Both the position numbers and the translations under genes were made by a program. 39,883 nucleotides of DNA, from the NCBI GenBank assembly GCA_012522345.1, contig JAAYKO010000061.1:1-39883 (forward strand), in the 5' to 3' direction. The notes under the pieces are model-generated. The model ran no database searches. It was not told the origin of the DNA and saw only the letters and a program-made list of their open reading frames with translations. The DNA is from Acholeplasmataceae bacterium (GTDB taxonomy: Bacteria; Bacillota_I; Bacilli_A; Acholeplasmatales; UBA5453). Positions 34,021 to 39,883 of the stretch are shown here, one piece after another (the first letter of the stretch is position 1; each line of letters begins with the position of its first letter).

Positions 34021-35251
34021 TTTATTGCCGGAAGAGACAATTAAATATCGGGCGCTAGAAAATCACTTAATTAAACTTTTAGAAAATTATGGTTACGAGG
34101 AGATTAGAACTCCGATTTTTGAGCATTCGAACGTCTTTCATCGTGAAAGTGAACTTTCTGATATGGTCGTTAAGGAAACTTATAACTTTTTAGATAAAGC
34201 TAATCGCAGTTTAACTTTAAGACCAGAAGGCACAGCTGGTGTTATTAGAAGCTATATTGAAAACAAACTCTACGCTAATCGCGGTATTACAAAACTATTT
34301 TATTTAGGACCTAATTTCCGCTATGAACGACCACAAAAGGGACGCTATCGCCAGTTTTATCAATTTGGCGTTGAAGCCATTGGAGCTAAAAGTGCTTCGC
34401 TTGATGCTGAGATAATCGCTTTGAGCTACAAAATTATAACCTCACTAAACTTAAAACAAGTTAAAGTTAAAATTAACTCCTTAGGCGATATCGCTTCAAG
34501 AACTGAATATAAAAAAATTTTAACCAACTATTTCCTTCCCTATAAAGAAAAACTTTGTCCGGATTGTCAAAATCGAATTACTCAAAATCCAATTAGAATT
34601 TTGGACTGTAAAATCGACCAAGGACAGACTTTTGTTAAAAATGCACCGCGACCGCTTGAGTATTTAACACCGGAAGCGTTGGCTTATTTTAATGATGTAT
34701 TGGGATATTTGGATAGCATGGACATTATCTATGAAATCGATGATCGCCTCGTTAGAGGACTTGATTATTATGGTCATACAGTTTTTGAAGTTGAAGCTCA
34801 TATCAAAGGCTTTGGCGCCCAAAATATTTTAGGAGGCGGTGGTCATTATGAGTCACTAGTTAGCGAATTAGGTGGTCCTGAGATTTCAGGAGTTGGCGTC
34901 GCTTTTGGTATGGAGAGACTAATGCAAGCTATTGACGCAGAAAAAATAGTTATTGCCAAAGAACAAAGACCAGACTTTTATTTGTTGTATTTTGATGAAA
35001 CTACGAAAAAAGCTGCCCTATCTCTCCTAATAGAATTAAGAGATTTAGGATTTAAGGGTGATATTGACCACTTAGAGCGCAGTTTTAAAAATCAGCTTAA
35101 ACAAGCTATTAACTACAATCCTAAATACTTAATTATAATCGGTGAAGATGAATTAAAAGAAGACTATTATACTGTTAAAGACGTCTCCACGGAACAACAA
35201 GAAAAACTAACTTATGAACAATTGATTAAAAAACTAGGAGCTGTGAAATGA
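33992..35251 (+). CDS. hisS: Histidyl-tRNA synthetase
   Basis: A class II synthetase of 419 residues. It has IQKPKGTYDLLPEE at the N terminus, TLRPEGTAGVIR (motif 2 region start), FRYERPQKGRYRQFYQFGVE (motif 2), LVRGLDYYGHTVFE (the His-specific peptide) and GVGVAFGMERL (motif 3). The C-terminal anticodon-binding domain covers about 325-419. The start follows agagagga inside the GNAT gene. The 4-base overlap with aspS keeps the usual Firmicute hisS-aspS pair. Confidence 0.96.
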   Translation: MIQKPKGTYDLLPEETIKYRALENHLIKLLENYGYEEIRTPIFEHSNVFHRESELSDMVVKETYNFLDKANRSLTLRPEGTAGVIRSYIENKLYANRGITKLFYLGPNFRYERPQKGRYRQFYQFGVEAIGAKSASLDAEIIALSYKIITSLNLKQVKVKINSLGDIASRTEYKKILTNYFLPYKEKLCPDCQNRITQNPIRILDCKIDQGQTFVKNAPRPLEYLTPEALAYFNDVLGYLDSMDIIYEIDDRLVRGLDYYGHTVFEVEAHIKGFGAQNILGGGGHYESLVSELGGPEISGVGVAFGMERLMQAIDAEKIVIAKEQRPDFYLLYFDETTKKAALSLLIELRDLGFKGDIDHLERSFKNQLKQAINYNPKYLIIIGEDELKEDYYTVKDVSTEQQEKLTYEQLIKKLGAVK

Positions 35252-36969
35252 AAAAGTATACTCACAACAACAATTCGTTGACGATTGCCAATTTACAAGA
35301 AAAGGTCTATTTAAAAGGTTGGGTCGCAAAAAAACGAAATTTAGGTGGACTTGTTTTTGTCGATCTTAGAGACCGTTTTGGAATTACGCAATTAGTTATT
35401 AAACCGGACAACAAGTATTATGAACTCGCTTTAAACCTAAAAAGTGAATATGTTATTGAAGCAAAAGGAACAGTAATTGAACGGGAGAGCAAAAACAATC
35501 AGCTTAAAACTGGAGAAATTGAAATCTTAGTTGAAGAGTTAGTTCTACTAAATGATGCTAAACAAATTCCAATCGCAGTTTCCTATGATGATAATTCATT
35601 AGAAGAAACGAGATTAAAATATCGCTATTTGGATTTAAGAAGACCTCAGCAGCAACGCTATTTAATTAAACGAAATGAGATTACACAAGCAATTAGAAAA
35701 GAACTTTTAAGACAAGGCTTTTATGAATTTGAAACACCTATTTTAGGTAAAAGCACTCCCGAAGGGGCGCGGGATTTTTTAGTGCCTTCAAGACTTTATC
35801 ACGGTCAGTATTATGCTTTACCACAAAGTCCCCAAATTTACAAACAACTCTATATGGTAGCCGGTTTTGAGAAGTATTTTCAAATCGCAAAATGTTTTCG
35901 CGATGAAGATTTAAGAAGCGATCGTCAACTTGAATTTACCCAAGTTGATATTGAAGCATCATTTGTTAGCGAAGAAGATATTATAAAACTAACTGAAGAT
36001 ATTTTAAGAACGACATTTAAAACTGTTTTAAATATCGATGTTAGAGTACCTTTTAAACGTTTAACATATCAAGAAGCGCTTAGAAAATATGGTAGCGATA
36101 AGCCTGATTTAAGATACAATTTAGAACTTTTTGATTATGATAAAAAACTCAATATTGACTTTTTAGAAGCTAAAGTTGTCCGCTTTTTAAAAGTTGAAAA
36201 TGGTGCTAAGCTTTCAAGAAAAGAACTTGCTGAATTGACGGATACTGCTAAGAAAAACCATGGCGAAGGACTCGCTTTTTTAAAGTGCGAGACTGATAAA
36301 TTAACTGGTTCATTAAGTAAATATTTCAACTATGAAACTGCAGTAAAAGACTTTAAATTAAATGTTGGTGATCTTTTATTAGTCGGGTTTGCTGATCAAT
36401 ATGAAAAGGCCTCAATTTCACTTGGAGCTGTAAGAAAGGAATTAGCAGCTAAACTTAACTTAATTCAAGCTGATCAGTTTGAGTTTTTATGGGTTGTTGA
36501 CTTTCCGCTTTTTGAATATAGCGAACATCAACAGCGCTTAGTCGCAAGACATCATCCCTTTACTTCAGCGAAAAAAGATGCAGATTTTACTGGCCCATTG
36601 ACCGAGATTCTCGCAAATGCCTATGATGTTGTTATTAATGGTTATGAAATCGGTGGCGGCTCAATTCGAATTCATAATAGTAATGAACAACAAAAGATGT
36701 TTAAACTTTTAGGTTTAGAAGAAAAAACAATTAAAGAAAGATTTGGCTTTTTAATTGAAGCTTTAAGTTATGGCACCCCACCTCACGGAGGAATTGCCTT
36801 AGGTCTTGACAGACTCGTGATGATTATGACAAACACCTTAAATATTCGTGATGTAATAGCCTTTCCTAAAACTCAAAATGCTCGCGATTTAATGATGGGC
36901 TCACCAAATTATGTCGATCTTGAGCAAGAACTTGAATTAGGCTTAAAGAAAGGCAATAAAGATGAGTAA
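35248..36969 (+). CDS. aspS: Aspartyl-tRNA synthetase
   Basis: A class II synthetase of bacterial type, 573 residues. The N-terminal OB anticodon-binding domain (about 15-105) has GWVAKKRNLGGLVFVDLRDR. Motif 1 is around RNEITQAIRKE, motif 2 FRDEDLRSDRQLEFTQVDIE, the bacterial GAD insertion about 285-410, then GYEIGGGSIRIHN and motif 3 GIALGLDRLVMI. Whether it discriminates tRNA-Asn cannot be settled by eye. The T-box upstream senses tRNA-Asp, matching this gene. It overlaps msrA by 8 bases. Confidence 0.96.
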   Translation: MKKYTHNNNSLTIANLQEKVYLKGWVAKKRNLGGLVFVDLRDRFGITQLVIKPDNKYYELALNLKSEYVIEAKGTVIERESKNNQLKTGEIEILVEELVLLNDAKQIPIAVSYDDNSLEETRLKYRYLDLRRPQQQRYLIKRNEITQAIRKELLRQGFYEFETPILGKSTPEGARDFLVPSRLYHGQYYALPQSPQIYKQLYMVAGFEKYFQIAKCFRDEDLRSDRQLEFTQVDIEASFVSEEDIIKLTEDILRTTFKTVLNIDVRVPFKRLTYQEALRKYGSDKPDLRYNLELFDYDKKLNIDFLEAKVVRFLKVENGAKLSRKELAELTDTAKKNHGEGLAFLKCETDKLTGSLSKYFNYETAVKDFKLNVGDLLLVGFADQYEKASISLGAVRKELAAKLNLIQADQFEFLWVVDFPLFEYSEHQQRLVARHHPFTSAKKDADFTGPLTEILANAYDVVINGYEIGGGSIRIHNSNEQQKMFKLLGLEEKTIKERFGFLIEALSYGTPPHGGIALGLDRLVMIMTNTLNIRDVIAFPKTQNARDLMMGSPNYVDLEQELELGLKKGNKDE

Positions 36970-37453
36970 AGAAATCTATTTAGCTGGAGGTTGTTTTTGG
37001 GGAGTTGAAGCTTATTTTTCTAATTTGAAAGGGGTTCTTGAAACAGAAGTTGGTTATGCCAATGGCAATATTTTAAATCCAACTTATCAAGATTTAATAA
37101 ATGGAGTTGCGACCCACGCAGAAGTTGTTAAAGTAAAATATGAAATTAAACTTGATAAATTGTTAGAGCATTTTTTTCGAATTATTAACCCTTTTATTTT
37201 ACATCGCCAAGGCAATGATATTGGGATTCAATATCGAACAGGAATCTATTATCTAAATCAAGATGATTTGCCAATTATTAAAAAGGTTATAAGAGAATTT
37301 GAAGCCCAACATTCAAAAAAAACAGTAGTTGAAGTTTTGCCACTAAAAAATTATACCAAAGCTGAAGAATATCATCAGGATTATTTAGTCAAAAATACAA
37401 GAGGCTATTGCCATGTTGATTTGTCGCTTTTAAGACCGGAGGAACGAAAATGA
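36962..37453 (+). CDS. msrA: Peptide methionine-S-sulfoxide reductase A
   Basis: Repairs oxidised methionine (S-sulfoxide) in proteins and free methionine. It has 163 residues, with catalytic Cys11 in AGGCFWGVEAYF and the substrate region HAEVVKVKYE. A C-terminal Cys in TRGYCHVDLSLL may act as resolving cysteine. No signal peptide, so cytosolic. It is nested in the aspS operon by an 8-base overlap and joined to the next gene by ATGA. No msrB is fused or adjacent. Confidence 0.94.
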   Translation: MSKEIYLAGGCFWGVEAYFSNLKGVLETEVGYANGNILNPTYQDLINGVATHAEVVKVKYEIKLDKLLEHFFRIINPFILHRQGNDIGIQYRTGIYYLNQDDLPIIKKVIREFEAQHSKKTVVEVLPLKNYTKAEEYHQDYLVKNTRGYCHVDLSLLRPEERK

Positions 37454-37914
37454 AAAGAAAAGACTATATCTCTTGGGATCAATATTTTATGGGAGTAGCA
37501 CTTTTATCAGCGAAAAGAAGTAAAGATCCCAACACTCAAGTAGGAGCAACACTAGTCAATAAAGAAAAAAGAATCGTTGGGATTGGTTATAATGGTTTTC
37601 CGCGTCACATTGATGACGATGTTTTTCCTTGGTCTGAAAGTGATAAGCTTTCTACTTCCAAATACGCCTATGTCGTTCACGCTGAAGCAAATGCGATTTT
37701 AAATGCGACAACACCATTAAAAGGTGCATCTCTTTATGTAACTTTATTTCCCTGTCATGAATGTGTTAAACTGCTCATTCAAAGTGGAATCACTGAAGTT
37801 GTATATTATGATGATAAGTATAATAACACTGAAAGTGGGATTGCTGCTAAAAAGATGTTAGATGCAGCTAAAATCTCTTATCGTAAATTTAATGGTATTG
37901 ATTTAAAATTATGA
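37450..37914 (+). CDS. dCMP deaminase (cytidine/deoxycytidylate deaminase family)
   Basis: Deaminates dCMP to dUMP, feeding thymidylate synthase. The 154 residues hold the zinc site H77-A-E79 and P101-C102-H-E-C105. SKDPNTQVGATLVN, GIGYNGFPRHIDDD and the TLFPCHECVKLLIQSGI segment closely resemble eukaryotic dCMP deaminases. From memory of the human enzyme the match runs nearly the whole length, more than to Bacillus ComEB. With thyA and folA at 19971-21322 it completes a dCMP to dTMP route. ATGA overlaps at both ends. Confidence 0.9.
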   Translation: MKRKDYISWDQYFMGVALLSAKRSKDPNTQVGATLVNKEKRIVGIGYNGFPRHIDDDVFPWSESDKLSTSKYAYVVHAEANAILNATTPLKGASLYVTLFPCHECVKLLIQSGITEVVYYDDKYNNTESGIAAKKMLDAAKISYRKFNGIDLKL

Positions 37915-38882
37915 AAACTTTAATTCAAAAAAGAAAAGGTCTATTTAGTTTATTAAGTGCAGTTTACCTTTTGTTAATACTTTGTTTCACAATTCCGATA
38001 AAACAAAGAGCAATCGAATTACCCGGGGGGATAAGTTCAATTGCTGCTGAAATAAAAATAACCGATAAAAAAAACTCAGAGGAGTTTTATAGCATTTATA
38101 TCTTGGATTATAAAAATCCAACTTTGTTTCAATTGTTTACGGCGAGATTATCAAAAGAAACCAGAGTTTATAAACCAGTTAAAACAGCTGATAAACTCGC
38201 ATTCAAGCGGGGGTCGCTCTACGAAGAGTTGAGTTACCAATACTCTTTGATTACGGCCTATCAAAAAGCAAGTTTAATTGATCAGACCATCTCGATTGAC
38301 TATGATTTAAAAGGTTTCACAATTATCGATAATACAAACAAAGACTTAAAAATTGCTGATCTTGTAGTTAAAGTTGATGGTCAAAACACAACAACATTTA
38401 CTTTAAGTACACTTGCTGATTATTTACGAGATAAACAAGAGGCACAACTTGAGATCTTAAGAGATGAGAAACTTAAACAAATCACAATAACAAAAGGTGA
38501 AGATGGTCTTTTTGGGATTAGTTTGCTTCCTTTTTATATTATCAATGAAGCTGCACCAAATTATAAAACCTATTATCAAGACGATAAAAAGGTTGGTCCT
38601 TCAGGCGGGCTTTTACAAACCTTAAGTATTTACTATACTTTAATTGAGGTTGAACATAACTTAATTATTAGCGGAACTGGGACAATAGATGAATATGGGA
38701 AAGTTGGTCCCATCGGTGGGATTAAACAAAAACTAATAACCGCAAACGGTAAAGTCGATTTGTTTTTCTGTCCCGAAGAGCATTATGAAGAAGCGAAAGC
38801 TATTTATGATAAATTGTCAAATCCAACTTTTGAGTTAGTAAAGGTAGGTGATGTCGATGAAGCTATTCTCTACCTTAGTTGA
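37911..38882 (+). CDS. PDZ-Lon membrane serine protease (YlbL type, S16)
   Basis: A 323-residue membrane-anchored protease without an ATPase domain. A single N-terminal membrane helix (about 12-30) is followed by an extracytoplasmic region with a PDZ domain (about 115-195: DLVVKVDGQN is the typical ligand-groove segment). The Lon-type proteolytic domain has Ser231 (VGPSGGLLQ) and Lys272 (GGIKQKL), the Ser-Lys dyad, 41 residues apart. SGG replaces the common SAG. The Bacillus homologue has been tied to turnover of a division inhibitor; the substrate here is unknown. Confidence 0.9.
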   Translation: MKTLIQKRKGLFSLLSAVYLLLILCFTIPIKQRAIELPGGISSIAAEIKITDKKNSEEFYSIYILDYKNPTLFQLFTARLSKETRVYKPVKTADKLAFKRGSLYEELSYQYSLITAYQKASLIDQTISIDYDLKGFTIIDNTNKDLKIADLVVKVDGQNTTTFTLSTLADYLRDKQEAQLEILRDEKLKQITITKGEDGLFGISLLPFYIINEAAPNYKTYYQDDKKVGPSGGLLQTLSIYYTLIEVEHNLIISGTGTIDEYGKVGPIGGIKQKLITANGKVDLFFCPEEHYEEAKAIYDKLSNPTFELVKVGDVDEAILYLS

Positions 38883-39213
38883 TCAGTATAAAAAATATAA
38901 TGAAGTTTTAGAAGCGATACCTAAAGCTCAAAGACTTAAAAGTTGGCTTAATGCCTCTCTCTTAAGTTTTATTATTTGCCTACCTTTTTTACTTCTAATT
39001 GTAAATCTTTTTATTTATTTGAAGTTATATTATTTTTTAATTGGATTACTTAACATAGTTGTTATTGGCTTTATCTTTTTACTAAATTATTTTCAGCAAT
39101 ATCTTTTAGCGTTGAAATTTTTAATGATTGTTATTGTTAAAACAATTCTTTATTCACTGATTGCTAGTTCAATTATTTGGCCAATAGCGTATATAATAGG
39201 AGGGCTGTTATGA
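38851..39213 (+). CDS. Small membrane protein, three predicted helices (hypothetical)
   Basis: I do not recognise this 120-residue protein. A short hydrophilic N terminus (VDQYKKYNEVLEAIPKAQRLK) precedes three strongly hydrophobic stretches (about 37-58, 61-85 and 93-119). There are no conserved polar catalytic residues. It overlaps the protease gene by 32 bases and lspA by 4, so it is cotranslated with membrane-quality and lipoprotein-processing genes. The start is uncertain: ATG at 38851 (after aaaggt) or 38857 (after aggtg). Confidence 0.7.
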   Translation: MSMKLFSTLVDQYKKYNEVLEAIPKAQRLKSWLNASLLSFIICLPFLLLIVNLFIYLKLYYFLIGLLNIVVIGFIFLLNYFQQYLLALKFLMIVIVKTILYSLIASSIIWPIAYIIGGLL

Positions 39214-39749
39214 AAGGTTGGTTTGCAAGAGAAAGATTTTCTTTTATTACATCATCAATAATACTCGTTGGGATAATAGCTGATCAATTGACTAAATTAC
39301 TGACAACTCTCTACCTACCAAAACAGTTCGATAGCTTTTATGAAGATCCTTTACAAGTAATCCCAAAGTTTTTCTTTTTAGTCGAACACCACAACGAAGG
39401 GGTGGCTTGGAGTCAATTTGAAGGAGTGTTTTTTGTGCTTTATATTGTCCCAATATTCGCTTTAGCAATGTTTTTTTATCTCCTTTATAAAGGTAATTTA
39501 AAAACTATGAAGACCTATTCTATTGGTTTAAGCTTAATGATTGCTGGAACAATTGGCAATTTATTAGATCGAATCTTTCTTGGTTATGTAATCGATTTTC
39601 TCTCCTTTACTTTTGGGACATATGTCTACCCAACCTTTAATCTAGCAGATTCAAGCTTAGTAATTGGAGTCGCACTTTTTTGTATCGATATCCTTTTTCT
39701 AGAACCGAAAAGAAGTCAAAAATTAAAAGGACTTAAAAATGAATTATAA
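39210..39749 (+). CDS. lspA: Lipoprotein signal peptidase (signal peptidase II)
   Basis: An intramembrane aspartic peptidase that cleaves prolipoprotein signal peptides just before the lipidated Cys. It has 179 residues and four membrane helices. EHHNEGVAWSQF is the conserved N-x-G-x-A-W region. The catalytic pair is Asp129 (GYVIDFLSF) and Asp147 (FNLADSS). The ATG at 39210 follows taggaggg; a longer in-frame start at 39177 overlaps the upstream gene needlessly. It is followed with an 11-base overlap by a pseudouridine synthase gene, the common lspA-rluD order. Confidence 0.95.
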   Translation: MKGWFARERFSFITSSIILVGIIADQLTKLLTTLYLPKQFDSFYEDPLQVIPKFFFLVEHHNEGVAWSQFEGVFFVLYIVPIFALAMFFYLLYKGNLKTMKTYSIGLSLMIAGTIGNLLDRIFLGYVIDFLSFTFGTYVYPTFNLADSSLVIGVALFCIDILFLEPKRSQKLKGLKNEL

Positions 39750-39883
39750 AATTACTTTTACTGAACAAGAGTCGAAACGAGTTGATATTTTTATTGCTGA
39801 TTATTTAGAAGATGTTTCTAGAAGTCAAGTTAAAAAAATGTTTCAAGAAGAACTTATTTTTGTTAATAGCCAAAAAGTTAAAC
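39739..39883 (+). CDS. RluD-type 23S rRNA pseudouridine synthase, 5' part only
   Basis: Only the first 48 codons are in the window; the gene runs off the right edge. The visible part is an S4 RNA-binding domain (RVDIFIADYLEDVSRSQVKKMF, then ELIFVNSQKVK), the usual N terminus of RluD-family enzymes. It starts behind aaaagga within the end of lspA. The specific uridine target cannot be told. Confidence 0.85.
   Translation, partial: MNYKITFTEQESKRVDIFIADYLEDVSRSQVKKMFQEELIFVNSQKVK

Noticed and set aside
2402-39749. Use of TGA as a Trp codon (Mycoplasma code)
   Set aside because: TGA ends pepC, deoD, hisS and others at family-typical lengths, and Trp positions such as the PepC GRCW motif use TGG.

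Overview
The window looks like a chromosomal housekeeping segment of an AT-rich, low-GC Gram-positive bacterium on the Mollicutes side of the Firmicutes (Acholeplasma/Izemoplasma-like or an erysipelotrichial relative). This is inferred from the gene set: RNase J, SepF, RecU, PepV, the YmfF/YmfH pair, T-boxes, CIRCE, and TPP and preQ1 riboswitches. Strong Shine-Dalgarno sequences are common. TGA is used only as a stop and Trp is read from TGG, so the code is standard and not the Mycoplasma/Spiroplasma code. I see no transposase, integrase, rRNA or phage gene. Coding density is very high and no gene-free stretch exceeds about 300 bases.

Layout. 1-134 is the trailing end of a type II-like CRISPR array whose body lies off the left edge. 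183-2255 holds an hsp20 gene under a CIRCE-like operator, then pyk. 2263-4273 holds tRNA-Arg(CCU) apparently co-transcribed with pepC and a histidine phosphatase. At 4280-5982 a preQ1-riboswitch-controlled queT diverges from tgt. 6075-9328 carries ftsZ, ychF, a PLP-homeostasis protein gene and sepF. 9360-17899 is one long unit led by an Ile T-box: ileS, surE, an unrecognised gene, deoC, deoD and an M16 peptidase pair. 17945-22137 holds a short ssb, then pepV-thyA-folA-plsC. 22172-25858 holds a second histidine phosphatase (minus strand), a pyrimidine-nucleoside phosphorylase, an SDR and a TPP-riboswitch-controlled thiT. 25764-29829 holds recU (minus), an unusual RNase J paralogue with a small membrane protein, and rarA (minus). 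29956-33167 is apt-rel-dtd. 33203 to the right edge is a second T-box operon (Asp specifier): GNAT, hisS, aspS, msrA, a dCMP-deaminase-like gene, a PDZ-Lon protease, a three-helix membrane protein, lspA and the start of an rluD-like gene.

How the genes fit together. Several encode nucleotide salvage and dTMP supply (deoC, deoD, pdp, apt, thyA, folA, dCMP deaminase). Others encode tRNA charging and quality control (ileS, hisS, aspS, dtd), tRNA queuosine modification with precursor uptake (tgt, queT), stringent response (rel), and cell division (ftsZ, sepF). Ten junctions use the 4-base ATGA/GTGA overlap, so translational coupling is the rule. The most unusual signals are a Tgt that has lost all four canonical zinc ligands and an RNase J that has lost two metal ligands. 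Also notable are the CRISPR tail, the CIRCE operator overlapping the hsp20 -35 box, and an Asp T-box whose specifier and discriminator-pairing base agree.
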